The notes: a model not told the origin generated them from the sequence alone. Shown: positions 50,456 to 60,372, counted from the stretch's first letter. The stretch: 64,000 nucleotides of DNA from Glycomyces luteolus (GCF_027622875.1 NZ_JAPZVP010000016.1:1-64000); one strand, 5' to 3'. Numbers and translations: made by a program.

Positions 50456-53400
50456 ATGGGATCTCCGTCCCTCCGTAGGCAAGGGAGCGCATCGAAGCGC
50501 GCCCGGGCCAGAACCAGAGCCGTCTTGGCGGCCGCGGCCGTCCCATTGGTGGCCGTCGCGCTCACCACCGCCGCCGCCCCGGTCTCGGCCGAGCCCCCCA
50601 CGCTCCCTGAGGTCACACCCGAATACCTCAAAGAGGCTGCGGCGCTGCCGATCGACTACAAGGACGGCAACTACATCGTCCAACTCGCCTCCGACCCGAT
50701 CGCCACCTACGAGGCCACCGCGCCCGCCGAGGGCGAGACGATCGACTTCGAGGCCTCCGCCGTCGAGGAGTACCGCGAGACCCTCGCCGAAGAGCGCGAA
50801 GCGGTCATCGCCGAGTACGGCGTGGACGCGATCGCCGAATACGACACCGTCCTCAACGGCTTCGCCGCGAACCTCACCGCCGCCGAAGCCGAGGAACTCG
50901 CCGCCAGCGACGACGTCGCCGCGGTCGTCCCCGAGACGATCTACCAGCCGACCGGCGCCGTCGACACTGCCGGCTTCCTCGGACTCTCAGGGGACAACGG
51001 CTCCTGGGACGAGGAGTTCAGCGGCCCGAAGGACGCTGGCGAAGGCGTCATCGTCGGTGTCCTCGACACCGGCATCTGGCCCGAGAACCCGGCCCTCGCC
51101 CCGCTCCCCGAGCCGCGCCCCGACCAGGCGATCATCGACGAGAAGTGGAACGGCGAGTGCGTCACCGGCGTCGACGAGGACCCGGCCAACAACGTCGAGT
51201 GCAACAACAAGCTCATCGGCGCCCGCTACTTCGACACCTGGGGCTACGCCGAGGACGGCTTCGCCTCCCCCCGCGACCAGGACGGCCACGGCACCCACAC
51301 CGCCACGACCGCCGCGGGCAACTACAAGACCAAGGTCGAGATCGACGGTGAGAAGATCGGCACCGTCTCGGGTATGGCCCCGGCCGCCCGCGTCGCCGCT
51401 TACAAGGTCTGCTGGGAAGGCTGCCCCGGCGCCGACCTGGTCGCCGGTATCGAAGCGGCCGTGAACGACGGCGTCGACGTCATCAACTTCTCGATCGGCT
51501 CCACCGGCACGCCGCAGTTCGTCGACTCGGTGTCGATCGCGTTCTTCAACGCGGCCGCCGCCGGCGTCTTCGTGGCCGCCAGCGCCGGCAACGACGGACC
51601 GACCTCTACTGTGGACCACCAGGAGCCGTGGGTGACCACCGTGGGAGCTTCCACGCACGACCAGACGTTCCGCACCGAGGTCGATTTCGGCCGCGAGGAG
51701 ATCGAGGCGGCCGCCCTGGTCGGCGAGGCGAAGTGGTACGTGAAGAACGCGGTCGACGCGGCGTACGACGGGGCCGACCCGGCAGCGGCGGCGACCTGCA
51801 ACGAAGGCACGCTCGACCCGGCCAAGACCGAGGGCTTCGCGATCATCTGCGTGCGAGGCAACACCTTCACGGCCAACGCGGGCCAGGTGGCCGCCGCGGG
51901 CGGCGTGGCGATGATCGTGCGCGACCAGAACGAGCGGGGCCCGGCCAATGTGGTGACCTCGCAGGCGGTTCCTGTGGTGCACGTGAGCTATGAGGACGGC
52001 CTGGCGCTGTCCGAGTGGGTCGACTCGAAGTCGAACCCGCGCATCGAGGTCGAGACCTCGGAGCTGGACTACGTGAACGCGCCGAGCATGGCGGCGTTCT
52101 CGTCGAACGGTCCGGCACTGGCGGCGGAGCAGAACCTGCTGAAGCCGGACATCACGGCTCCGGGCGTGGAGATCCTGGCGGGTATCACGCCGTTCAACCA
52201 CGCGGGCAACGACTTCGCGAACCTGCAGGGCACGTCGATGTCGAGCCCGCACATCGCGGGTCTGGCGGCGCTGCTGAAGTCGGCGAACCCGGAGTGGTCG
52301 CCGATGGCGGTCAAGTCGGCGATCATGACGACGGCGTACCAGACGGACCAGAACGGCGACCCGATCCAGCGCGGCGGCGCGGACGCGACGCCGTTCGACT
52401 ACGGTGCCGGGCATGTCGACGCGCAGTCGATGTTCGACCCGGGCCTGGTGTACGAGTCGAACCCGACCGAGTGGATCCAGTACATCTGCGGGACGCCTGA
52501 GGCGTCGAAGGTGCAGTCGTACTGCGATGCGCTGGGTGCGATGGACCCGTCGCAGCTGAACTACCCGTCGATCACGGTGGCGGAGCTGACCGGCTCGTAC
52601 CAGGTGACGCGCACGGTGACGAACGTGTCGGAGAAGAAGAGCACGTACAAGGCGAAGATCACGGCTCCGGCGGGCTTCGAGGTGTCTTCGGACGTCACGT
52701 CGTTCACGTTGAAGCCGGGCGAGTCGGCGACGTACACGCTCACGATCTCGCGCACGGACGCGGCGTTCGACGAGTGGGCGTTCGGCGATGTCACGTGGGT
52801 GGAGAAGAAGGGCACCAAGACGGTGCACGAGGTCCGTTCGCCGATCGTGGTGAAGCCGGTCCAGCTGGCGGCCTCGGATGAGGTGTCGTACACGGGCGCT
52901 TCGGGTTCGGCGACGCTCACGGGCACGTCGGGCTTCGAGGGGACGCTCGGCGCTTCGGTGTCGGGTCTGGTCGCCTCCGAGGTGAAGACGGCGACGCTGA
53001 CCGACCCGGATTCCTCGACGTTCCCCTCTGATGCGCCGGTGGAGAACTCGCATGCGGTGTCGTACGAGTTCACGACGCCGGAGGATGCGGCGCTGGTGCG
53101 GTTCTCGACGTTCGACGAGGACCACCCGGCGGGCACGGACCTCGACCTGTTCGTGTACACGAAGGATGCTGAAGGCGCGCTGACGCTCGTCGGCAGTTCG
53201 GCTTCGGGCGGTTCGAACGAGACCGTGTCGCTGCCGGGCGGCTACACGTTCGTGGTGTTCGTGGACGAGTGGGCCGGGCCTTCGCCGCTGGAGGCGAAGC
53301 TGCACGCGTGGGTCGTTCCGGGCGCTGACGAGGGCAACCTCGCGGTGGATCCGGCCGAGCAGTCGGTCGCGATGGGCGACGAGTACTCGGTGGGTCTGAC

Positions 53401-53500
53401 GTGGTCGGGTCTGGCCGAGGGGCAGCGGTTCCTCGGTTCGGTGGACTACGCGGCGGACGGTTCGAAGATCGATGCGACGATCGTGGGCATCACCACCTGA
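50456..53500 (+). CDS. Secreted subtilisin-family (S8) protease
   Basis: 1014 residues from ATG 50456 (GAGAGGAGC upstream). The order is: signal peptide (AVLAAAAVPLVAVALTTAAAPVSA), an I9-type propeptide (YIVQLASDPIATYEA...VLNGFAANLTAAEAEELAASDDVAAVVPE), and a catalytic domain with D204 (VLDTGIWP), H278 (DGHGTHTATTAAG) and S594 (GTSMSSPHIAG). A PA-type insert lies between H and S. The C-terminal FnIII-like regions (LTGSYQVTRTVTNVSEKKSTYKAKITAPAGFEV...) resemble cucumisin-type subtilases. It is probably a nutritional or processing protease. Confidence 0.9.
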   Translation: MGSPSLRRQGSASKRARARTRAVLAAAAVPLVAVALTTAAAPVSAEPPTLPEVTPEYLKEAAALPIDYKDGNYIVQLASDPIATYEATAPAEGETIDFEASAVEEYRETLAEEREAVIAEYGVDAIAEYDTVLNGFAANLTAAEAEELAASDDVAAVVPETIYQPTGAVDTAGFLGLSGDNGSWDEEFSGPKDAGEGVIVGVLDTGIWPENPALAPLPEPRPDQAIIDEKWNGECVTGVDEDPANNVECNNKLIGARYFDTWGYAEDGFASPRDQDGHGTHTATTAAGNYKTKVEIDGEKIGTVSGMAPAARVAAYKVCWEGCPGADLVAGIEAAVNDGVDVINFSIGSTGTPQFVDSVSIAFFNAAAAGVFVAASAGNDGPTSTVDHQEPWVTTVGASTHDQTFRTEVDFGREEIEAAALVGEAKWYVKNAVDAAYDGADPAAAATCNEGTLDPAKTEGFAIICVRGNTFTANAGQVAAAGGVAMIVRDQNERGPANVVTSQAVPVVHVSYEDGLALSEWVDSKSNPRIEVETSELDYVNAPSMAAFSSNGPALAAEQNLLKPDITAPGVEILAGITPFNHAGNDFANLQGTSMSSPHIAGLAALLKSANPEWSPMAVKSAIMTTAYQTDQNGDPIQRGGADATPFDYGAGHVDAQSMFDPGLVYESNPTEWIQYICGTPEASKVQSYCDALGAMDPSQLNYPSITVAELTGSYQVTRTVTNVSEKKSTYKAKITAPAGFEVSSDVTSFTLKPGESATYTLTISRTDAAFDEWAFGDVTWVEKKGTKTVHEVRSPIVVKPVQLAASDEVSYTGASGSATLTGTSGFEGTLGASVSGLVASEVKTATLTDPDSSTFPSDAPVENSHAVSYEFTTPEDAALVRFSTFDEDHPAGTDLDLFVYTKDAEGALTLVGSSASGGSNETVSLPGGYTFVVFVDEWAGPSPLEAKLHAWVVPGADEGNLAVDPAEQSVAMGDEYSVGLTWSGLAEGQRFLGSVDYAADGSKIDATIVGITT

Positions 53501-53692
53501 TCGTTATGAGCCGCAAGGCTCGTTGAGTTGAGCAGCGCCCGCCGGGGCGGCTGGGACCAAGAGGTTCCGGTCGATTCCGGCGGGCGCTGTGGTTTGCGGG
53601 AGGCGTTTCGCCGGGAGTCATTGACCCCGCCTCATGTTCCCGTTAACATTGAGTCGTTTCAATCCATCGATTCACGGACAAGGCGGTCTTCC

Positions 53693-54751
53693 ATGCAACG
53701 GAAGCGCACGACCCTCATAGCGGCGACCGGCGCGATCGGCCTCGCCGCCGCCGCGCTCGCGATCATCGCGCCGACCGCGCTCGCCGAGCCCGGCAACGGC
53801 AACGCCCACGGACACGACCGGCAGAACTGCGACGTCAAGGCGCCCGGCACGATCGGAGGCGACCTCGGCGCGCACGACCCGGGCCTGTTCGCACCCTGCA
53901 CCGACGGCGAGCCCTGGTACGTCTTCGCCACCGGCTGGGGCCCCCTCGGCGACGGCAACGTCACCATCCGCTCCTCCACCGACGACGGCGCCACCTGGAA
54001 CTACGTGGACACCGTGTGGGACGCGAAGCCGCAGTGGCTCAAGGACGCCGTCCCGGGCGTGGACAACATCTGGGCTCCCGAGATCTACTTCGACGAGGAC
54101 CAGGACCGGTACTACCTGTACTACTCGGCCTCGACCTTCGGCAAGCAGCGCTCGGTCATCGGCCTCGCCACCAACGCCACCCTCGACCCGGCCGACGACG
54201 ACTACGAATGGGTCGACGAAGGCCAGGTCTGGGAGTCGAACCCCGGCGACCCGTACAACGCGATCGACCCGACCATCCTCGAGGCCGACGGCAAGCACTA
54301 CATGGCCTACGGCTCGTGGTGGCAGGGCATCTACATGCTCGAACTCGACTGGCCCTCAGGCAAGGTCGCGAGCGGTTCCACCCCGTCACACATCGCCGGT
54401 CGCGGCGGCGCCGGCATCGAGGCGCCGGTGCTGACCGAGCACGACGGCTACTACTACCTCTTCACGTCGTGGGACATCTGCTGCGCGGGCGCCGACTCGA
54501 CCTACAACATCCGCGTCGGCCGCTCGACCTCCCCGACCGGCCCGTTCGTCGACGCGAACGGCGTCGCCCTCACCGACGGCGGCGGCACCCTCGTCCTCGG
54601 CGCCCACGGCGACTACGTGGCCACCGGCGGGCAGTCGATCTCCAACGGCCTCATGGCCTACCACTCGTACCACGAGGACGGCCACTTCGACCTCGGCGTC
54701 GAGAAGATCGAATGGAACGCGCAGGGCTGGCCGGTCTTGGACGGCCGCTAG
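53693..54751 (+). CDS. Secreted GH43 endo-arabinanase
   Basis: 352 residues from ATG 53693. The signal peptide is LIAATGAIGLAAAALAIIAPTALA. GH43 arabinanase motifs are HDPGLF (catalytic-base region, near residue 60), DNIWAPEIYFDEDQDRYYLYYSASTFG, AIDPTILEADGKHYMAYGSWWQGIYMLELD, and GRGGAGIEAPVLTEHDGYYYLFTSWDICCAG (E of GIEAP is the likely acid). The last DFDLGV...IEWNAQGWPVL segment is typical of the family end. It cleaves alpha-1,5-arabinan outside the cell. GAGTCGTTTCAATCC upstream is a possible regulator site, not assigned. Confidence 0.85.
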   Translation: MQRKRTTLIAATGAIGLAAAALAIIAPTALAEPGNGNAHGHDRQNCDVKAPGTIGGDLGAHDPGLFAPCTDGEPWYVFATGWGPLGDGNVTIRSSTDDGATWNYVDTVWDAKPQWLKDAVPGVDNIWAPEIYFDEDQDRYYLYYSASTFGKQRSVIGLATNATLDPADDDYEWVDEGQVWESNPGDPYNAIDPTILEADGKHYMAYGSWWQGIYMLELDWPSGKVASGSTPSHIAGRGGAGIEAPVLTEHDGYYYLFTSWDICCAGADSTYNIRVGRSTSPTGPFVDANGVALTDGGGTLVLGAHGDYVATGGQSISNGLMAYHSYHEDGHFDLGVEKIEWNAQGWPVLDGR

Positions 54752-54796
54752 ACGCACTGGCCGCAGCTCGGCCCGCCCGGATCGGACCGCAGCTGC

Positions 54797-54836
54797 AAGC
54801 GGGGCCGCGATCGAATGGATCGCGGCCCCGCTTTTC
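54797..54836. terminator. Bidirectional terminator between convergent genes
   Basis: A 16-bp stem (AAGCGGGGCCGCGATC / GATCGCGGCCCCGCTT) with a GAATG loop and T's on the plus-strand side lies between the GH43 gene and the convergent gene ending at 54846. Confidence 0.8.
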
Positions 54837-54845
54837 GCTTGCCGC

Positions 54846-56657
54846 CTATGCGTAAGGGTCGTCGTCGATGGCGCGGATGCCCCAGATCTCCTCGTCCTCT
54901 TCCAGCCAGTCGCGGTGCTCGCCCTCGGCCTGCTGGTCGCCGCCCATGCCGCGACCACCGCCGCCACCGCCCATGCCGCCCATCATCCCGCCCATGCCGC
55001 GGCCTCCGCCCGTGCCGGCGCCCGAACCACCGCCGCCCTCCATCGTGGAGGACGCCGGGCCGACCGGGAACGAGCCGCCGCTGCCGAGTGTCGCGCCGCC
55101 GCTGGCGAGACCACCGCTCACGCCGCCGGGCGGCACCAGACCGCCACCGCCGCCACCGCCGCCGCCTTCCGGCGAAGGCGGCTCGCTGCCCGGCTGGAAC
55201 CCGCCCGAGCCCGCGTCAAGACCCCCGTACGAGTCCCCGAGCATGTCGGAGGCCTCCCGGAAGTTCGACGTGTTCGACGGCTTCGCCTCCGGTGTGAACG
55301 TCCCCGCCGACTCCTCGGCGTTCTCCCACCGGTTGACGACGTCCTCGTTCGCGATCCGCGACCGCGACTCGTAGTCATCCATGCCGTCGACCATGTCGTC
55401 GCTGATCGCGTTGTTCGCGTCGGCCTGCGCCCACGTCCGCGCCTGGTCCTCGGTGACCGGCGGCTTCTCGTTCTTGAATTTGTTCATGTAGTACTCGGTC
55501 TGCGCCTCGACGTAGTTCCGGGTTTCGCGGAGGTAGTCGCTGTCGAAACCGCCGAGTTCCAGCAGTGATCCGAGGAGCCCGCCGGAGTGCCCGCAGCCGT
55601 CCGTGACATCGCACGACCCGTTGCGGAACGGCGGCCGCACATGCACGAACGGGTCGGTGAACATCCTCTCCATGTCCGAGATCCAGTACAGCGGCGCGGG
55701 ATACGGCAGCTCCCCGGAGGAGCCGCCCTGAAGCCCGTAGAACTCGTCGGCCTTCTGCTCGAGCAGGCCCACCGCGCCTGAGGAGAGGTCGCCGATGTCG
55801 TCACAGATCGACGCGCAGTTGCCCATCACGACCTCGACCTGCTCGGCGAAAGCGTCGAAGTCGTCGCCCTGCCAGTGCTCGGAGAGCGTCCGCAGGCCCG
55901 CCTTGAGGATCGGGGCGATCCCTGTGGTCGGGTCGGTGTCGAAGCCGTCCTTGAACGTCTGCCAGTGCGAACTGATCGCCCTGAGCGCGTAGTTGTCCGG
56001 GTTGTCGGGGCGCACTTGGGACACCAGCGACTGGATGGCGTCCTGACTGGGCGCGGCCGTGCCGGTGGTGACGACGGTGAGGTTGTTGACCTGCCCTACC
56101 TCGGGAATCGCGGAGACCAGTTTGATCCAGGCGGTCTCGGCGGGGTTCTCGGTGTTCTGGCAGGTCGCGTGCGGGCAGGGGGCGCCGGAGAGGAACAGGG
56201 CTTCGGCGTCCATGCGCTGGTACTCGAAGTCGGCGGAGTTGTCGGGCGCTGCGCCGTCCCACTCCTCGCGCTCGTAGTGCGGCTTGCCCGACTTGTCGTC
56301 CTCCTCCTCTTCCTCCTCCTGGTCGTCGTCCTCTTCCTCTTCCTCTGATGTTTCGTCGTCTTCGTCGTCGTCCTCATCGGAGTCGTCGGAGTCGTCCTCG
56401 CCCTCCTCGGAGTCGTCCTCGTCCTGGTCCTCGTCGTCTTCTGGCTGTGTTTCTTCGTCCGCGTCGGGGTCCTGCTCGTCGTCGGACTCGTCGGGATCGA
56501 CCGGGGCGTCGTCGGGTTCGTCCGGTGCCTCGGCCGAGCCCTCGTCCGGGTCGGTCTGCAGGGCGCGATCGGGGTCGAGTTCGTCGTCGTAGTTGGGTTC
56601 CTCGCCGAGGTCGGGGTCCTGCGGCTGGTTCTGTTGCTGCTGCTGGGTGTCGGACAT
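54846..56657 (-). CDS. Large acidic WXG protein with DDDPYA tail
   Basis: 603 residues from ATG 56657. The Gln/acidic N-terminus includes a nearly unbroken Asp/Glu stretch of about 70 residues. CPHATCQNTENPAETAWIKLVS then matches CSNPNCGNPTEHPAEQDWQQLVS of 10308-11885. A helical domain with LSEHWQGDDFDAFAEQVEVVMGNC carries the WXG turn. After GELPYPAPLYWISD and a Gly/Pro-rich part the chain ends EEIWGIRAIDDDPYA. It pairs with 56663-56995. No toxin or immunity gene adjoins, so a structural or surface role is as likely as an effector role. Confidence 0.7.
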   Translation of the reverse strand: MSDTQQQQQNQPQDPDLGEEPNYDDELDPDRALQTDPDEGSAEAPDEPDDAPVDPDESDDEQDPDADEETQPEDDEDQDEDDSEEGEDDSDDSDEDDDEDDETSEEEEEDDDQEEEEEEDDKSGKPHYEREEWDGAAPDNSADFEYQRMDAEALFLSGAPCPHATCQNTENPAETAWIKLVSAIPEVGQVNNLTVVTTGTAAPSQDAIQSLVSQVRPDNPDNYALRAISSHWQTFKDGFDTDPTTGIAPILKAGLRTLSEHWQGDDFDAFAEQVEVVMGNCASICDDIGDLSSGAVGLLEQKADEFYGLQGGSSGELPYPAPLYWISDMERMFTDPFVHVRPPFRNGSCDVTDGCGHSGGLLGSLLELGGFDSDYLRETRNYVEAQTEYYMNKFKNEKPPVTEDQARTWAQADANNAISDDMVDGMDDYESRSRIANEDVVNRWENAEESAGTFTPEAKPSNTSNFREASDMLGDSYGGLDAGSGGFQPGSEPPSPEGGGGGGGGGLVPPGGVSGGLASGGATLGSGGSFPVGPASSTMEGGGGSGAGTGGGRGMGGMMGGMGGGGGGRGMGGDQQAEGEHRDWLEEDEEIWGIRAIDDDPYA

Positions 56658-56662
56658 GTCGG

Positions 56663-56995
56663 TCAGCTCCCGCCGCGGGAGAGGTGGACGGCGGAGGTCT
56701 CGTCGTCCTCGACCGCGCGTTCGGCGACGCCGTCGAGAGTGGCGATGATGCCGTTCAAGTCGGCCCGCAGGTCCTGGAGGTTCGTCCAGGTCTGGCGGTG
56801 GAACTCGCGATAGGCCTCGCGCGCGGTCAGCGCGCTGTCGAGGAGCCCGAACCCGGGTTCGACGCCGAGGTCGTTCCCGTTGCGCAGCTGATCGATGAGG
56901 GTTTCCAGGTAGTCCAAGCGGCCCTGCGCGATCTCGCGGAACACCGCGAGGGCTTCGGGGTCGACGGAGCGATCGGACACGGGGTCACACTCCAA
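56663..56995 (-). CDS. ESX-like small helical protein
   Basis: 110 residues from ATG 56995, ending 5 bp before the large WXG gene. It is helical without a TM segment; YREFHRQTWTNLQDLRADLNGIIATLDGVAE matches 9954-10292. It is the first gene of the two-gene operon on the minus strand. The partner role is inferred from the duplicated arrangement. Confidence 0.7.
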   Translation of the reverse strand: MECDPVSDRSVDPEALAVFREIAQGRLDYLETLIDQLRNGNDLGVEPGFGLLDSALTAREAYREFHRQTWTNLQDLRADLNGIIATLDGVAERAVEDDETSAVHLSRGGS

Positions 56996-57165
56996 GAGGG
57001 AAGGTTAGGTCCAAAGCGAACTCAATTCTAACCACCGTGAGCAATACCATGGGTACTCAGAGTTGCGGCTTTTGTCCCGATAGGACCTTTCTCGGACCCC
57101 ATTAGGAATGGTAAGTTTTCCTTATTCGATCGTATTTTTTTATCGAATTCTCGGGACTGCAATTC

Positions 57166-57179
57166 ACTGGTGCACCAGT
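57166..57179. promoter_or_regulatory. 14-bp perfect palindrome upstream of the DDDPYA operon
   Basis: ACTGGTGCACCAGT is a perfect palindrome in an AT-rich non-coding stretch, 171 bases upstream of the ESX-like gene's start on the minus strand. It is the size of a dimeric repressor site. Confidence 0.5.
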
Positions 57180-57220
57180 TGGCGCATGAGCAACTCTGTC
57201 AACTTCGGACACAACGAAAT

Positions 57221-57247
57221 GAGCGGGTCCGCATCGCGGACCCGCTC
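57221..57247 (-). terminator. Terminator of glnR
   Basis: A 12-bp stem (GAGCGGGTCCGC / GCGGACCCGCTC) with an ATC loop; on the minus strand it is followed by ATTTCGTT, 34 bases after the glnR stop. Confidence 0.7.
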
Positions 57248-57280
57248 AGGACTTCACTCGCAAAGTGGGAAGAACCCGTA

Positions 57281-58003
57281 TCAGGCGTCGACCCGTGCGG
57301 GGGTCGGCTCCGACTCGCGCAGGTTCTCCGGCGGCGGGGCCACGAACTTGTAGCCGACCTGCCGCACCGTGCCGATCATCGACTCGTACTCGCTGCCGAG
57401 CTTGGCGCGCAGGCGCCGCACGTGGACGTCGACCGTGCGGGTGCCGCCGAAGTAGTCGTAGCCCCACACCTCCCGCAGCAGCTGCTCGCGGGTGAAGACG
57501 CGGCCCGGGTGCTGGGCGAGGAAGCGCAGCAGCTCGAACTCCTTGTACGTGAGGTCGAGCGGCGTGCCCTTGAGCTTGGCGGCATACGTGTCGGGGTCGA
57601 CCGTGAGGTCCCCGGCGCGGATCACGGCCGGGCCCGCGGCAGTCGCCGCGTTCGGCTTGCCCGTGGCCAGGCGCAGCCGCGCCTCGACCTCGGCCGGGCC
57701 GGAGGAGGCGAGCAGGAAGTCGTCGACACCCCAGTCGGCCTGGAGCGCGGCGAGGCCCGCCTCGGTGACGATGGCGTACAGCGGCACGGTCAGGCCGGTG
57801 GCCTGGAGGACGCGGCAGGTGGCTCGGGCGTCAGCAAGATCCGACCTGGCATCGACCATCACCGCATCGGGGCTCGGGCCGCTCAGCAGCGCCCGGACGT
57901 CCCGGCCGGCGTAGCGCGCGCGGTGGGGCAGGAGTTCCAGCGAGGGCAGGATCGACTCGGGGGACTCCGGAACAGGGTTGGAAGTGAGGATAAGGATTTC
58001 CAC
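57281..58003 (-). CDS. glnR: GlnR, nitrogen-response OmpR-type regulator
   Basis: 240 residues. The start is GTG 58003 (VEILILTSN), placed by GGAGGACTGCT and by the known GlnR N-terminus. The atypical receiver ([33 protein letters not shown]... [25 protein letters not shown]) and the winged-helix domain ([71 protein letters not shown]) match GlnR of mycobacteria and Streptomyces nearly throughout. It controls nitrogen assimilation genes. Confidence 0.9.
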   Translation of the reverse strand: MEILILTSNPVPESPESILPSLELLPHRARYAGRDVRALLSGPSPDAVMVDARSDLADARATCRVLQATGLTVPLYAIVTEAGLAALQADWGVDDFLLASSGPAEVEARLRLATGKPNAATAAGPAVIRAGDLTVDPDTYAAKLKGTPLDLTYKEFELLRFLAQHPGRVFTREQLLREVWGYDYFGGTRTVDVHVRRLRAKLGSEYESMIGTVRQVGYKFVAPPPENLRESEPTPARVDA

Positions 58004-58461
58004 AGCAGTCCTCCGCTGGTTGATGAGCACACGCGACTATCGCTCTTCCCGGCGTCGGCGGCGGGCGGGCTTACATGCGGTAGGTGGAGTCCTGGACAAG
58101 TGTAAACGGTCACCAGTGAAAAGACCAGCGTCACCGCCGTGAAACCTCACCATGCGGGATGCGCCGGCGGTAGGTCGCCGACAAGTCGCGTTCACCGCGC
58201 CGACACGAAGCGGTCACGGCCCCGCCCTACAGTGTTGGCCCGCAGCCGGATCCCGACGGCCACCCGAACGGGCCGCCCGGCGCGGCCGACGACAGCCGCG
58301 CCCGGAGTCCACATGTCGGGACGACGCGCCGGGTGCGACGATCCGGCACCGCCCCCGGCCCACCGGACCGGGCGTCACCCGACGTACCGCACGACCGTCC
58401 GCAAGGGTGACTCATGGCGAAGGTCGCGAGCCCTGATTTCCTGCTGCCGTAGGCTGTGGAC

Positions 58462-59538
58462 GTGTCGTACAGCCGACCCGACGAGACCTGGGGCCACGAG
58501 CCACCCGAGGCGCCCGGCAACACCGAGGGCGCCGCCTGGGGCGACGCCTACGCGGGCGCCGCCGACGCCAGCGCCGCCAGCGAACACGGCCCCGGACCGG
58601 ACGCCCCGTCCGGCGGCACCGAGCGCCGCCGCGCCGCCGCCCGCTCCGGCGAGACCGGCGCGGGGAACACCGGCGCCTACCGGACCACCGGCGCCGACGG
58701 CAAAGAGGACCACACCCTCCCTCCGCCCAGCCCCACCCTCCTGCACCGCCTCCCCGCCATCGCGGTCACCATCGTCATCAGCGCCGGACTCGTCCTCGGC
58801 GCCCAGATGGAACGCCCCGTCTACGCCGCCGGGATCGCCGTCCTCCAGCTCGCCACCGTGGGCCTCGTGACCTGGGTGCGCAAGATCGACGGCGCCTGGG
58901 TCCCCCTCGCCATCGCCTCGGCCCTGGCCGTCGCCGCCGACGCGGCCGCCGTCGCATGGTCGCCCGTGTCGCTCGTGCCGATCACCGTGCTCCTCGCGCT
59001 CGCGTTCGGCGCGGCCGTCGCCGCCCAGCTCGTGCGCCGCACCCACACCGGCGTCACCGAGAACCTCGGATTCACGATGATGCTGGGCGTCGCCGTAAGC
59101 GGCTATGCCTGCTACATCGCGCTCTCGCGGCTCGGCTCCGCCCCGCCCGCGATGTACTCGGCCGTGGTCGCCGCCGGGACCGCGATCCTCGCCGCTCGGG
59201 CCGTCGACCTCGTCATGCCCGACCCGCGCATCAACCGGCAGGTGACGCGCGGCGCGTTCGGGATCGTCATCGGCACCATGTGCGGCACCGCCTCCGCCGC
59301 GTACGCCGGGCTCGTCATCGAAGGGCCCGAGCCCTCCCACGCCGCGGTCGGGGGGCTCCTCATCGCGCTCACCGCCGTCCTCGCGGACCTCGCGTGCGGG
59401 TACATGTCCGCCTCGCGGCGCATCGACGGATCGGGCACGGCCCCGAACCCGGTGGTCAGCGCCGCCGGGCCGCTCCTCGCGTTCGCCATCACCGGCCCCG
59501 TCGTGTACTTGTTGTCCGCCTATTACATGATCGACTGA
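58462..59538 (+). CDS. Polytopic membrane protein with disordered N-terminus
   Basis: 358 residues. GTG 58462 is preferred because TAGGCT at 58450-58455 fits a leaderless -10 element; GTG 58456 is the alternative. The first 90 residues are polar (Gly/Ala/Glu), followed by about nine hydrophobic helices (LPAIAVTIVISAGLVLGAQM; AAGIAVLQLATVGLVTWV; PITVLLALAFGAAVAAQLV; LGFTMMLGVAVSGYACYIAL...). Conserved in actinobacteria as far as I recall, role unknown. Confidence 0.65.
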   Translation: MSYSRPDETWGHEPPEAPGNTEGAAWGDAYAGAADASAASEHGPGPDAPSGGTERRRAAARSGETGAGNTGAYRTTGADGKEDHTLPPPSPTLLHRLPAIAVTIVISAGLVLGAQMERPVYAAGIAVLQLATVGLVTWVRKIDGAWVPLAIASALAVAADAAAVAWSPVSLVPITVLLALAFGAAVAAQLVRRTHTGVTENLGFTMMLGVAVSGYACYIALSRLGSAPPAMYSAVVAAGTAILAARAVDLVMPDPRINRQVTRGAFGIVIGTMCGTASAAYAGLVIEGPEPSHAAVGGLLIALTAVLADLACGYMSASRRIDGSGTAPNPVVSAAGPLLAFAITGPVVYLLSAYYMID

Positions 59539-59601
59539 CACGTACAGTCGACCATCCTCGGCGAACCGCGCCGTCCCCAAAGCAGCACAGGAGCCACCCT
59601 G

Positions 59602-60324
59602 GTGAAGATCCTCCGCCGCCTCCTCATCATCCTCGTCATCCTCGTCGCGGTCGTCGCCCTCGGCGACCGGGTCGCGAACGCGCTGGTCGAACGCCGCATC
59701 GCGGACGAGGTGGCGACCACCGCCGCCGACCACGGCGCCTACTCCGACCAGGAGCCCGACGTGAAGGTCCACGGCTGGCCGTTCCTCACCCAGGCCTGGA
59801 CCGGCGACTTCGAGCAGATCGACATCACGCTCAGGGACGTCGGCTCGAACGGGCTCATCTTCCCGACGCTGGAGCTCGTGGCGCACGACGTCGACGCCGA
59901 CTGGCGCGAGCTCACGAACGGCGGCGACGCCGTCGCGAGCACCCTCGACGTGAGCGGCTCGGTCTCCGTGGACTCGATCGAGGCGATCATGGCCGAGCAG
60001 ACCGGATACGACCTGCAGATCAACGAGGACGGCACGGCCTCGCTGATCGGTTCCCAGGAGCTCATGGGCGTCGAAGTCGAGATCGAGGCCACCGGCCAGT
60101 TCGAGTTCGGCGAGAACGCGCTCACGTTCAGGCCCGACGCGGTCGAATCCCTCACCGAGGGCCTGCCGCCACAGGTGCAGCCGATGGTCGACCAGGCCGC
60201 CTCCGAGTTCGAGACCACGGTGGGGCTGCCCGAACTGCCATATGGGATCCAGCTGACCGAAGTCGCGTTCGACGGGGACCTCGTCACGGTCTCAGGCACC
60301 GCCCAGGACGTCGTCCTCACCTGA
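59602..60324 (+). CDS. LmeA-like (DUF2993) phospholipid-binding protein
   Basis: 240 residues from GTG 59602. The N-terminal membrane or signal helix (RLLIILVILVAVVALGDRVANALVE) is followed by RRIADEVATTAADHGAYSDQEPDVKVHGWPFLTQAWTGDFEQIDITLRDVGSNGL, the LmeA/DUF2993 pattern (V-x-V-x-G-F/W-P-F-L-T-Q). Mycobacterial LmeA acts in lipomannan elongation in the periplasm. Confidence 0.75.
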   Translation: MKILRRLLIILVILVAVVALGDRVANALVERRIADEVATTAADHGAYSDQEPDVKVHGWPFLTQAWTGDFEQIDITLRDVGSNGLIFPTLELVAHDVDADWRELTNGGDAVASTLDVSGSVSVDSIEAIMAEQTGYDLQINEDGTASLIGSQELMGVEVEIEATGQFEFGENALTFRPDAVESLTEGLPPQVQPMVDQAASEFETTVGLPELPYGIQLTEVAFDGDLVTVSGTAQDVVLT

Positions 60325-60339
60325 TCCACCTGCGTTTTC

Positions 60340-60372
60340 GGTGCCCGTCCGCTCACCTTGCGGGCGGGCACC
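60340..60372 (+). terminator. Hairpin after the LmeA-like gene
   Basis: A 13-bp stem with one wobble (GGTGCCCGTCCGC / GCGGGCGGGCACC) and a 7-nt loop lies 16 bases after the stop. There is no T-run. Confidence 0.6.

Noticed and set aside
56284-56592. Plus-strand poly-Ser protein
   Set aside because: Antisense of the Asp/Glu-rich stretch of the 54846-56657 gene.
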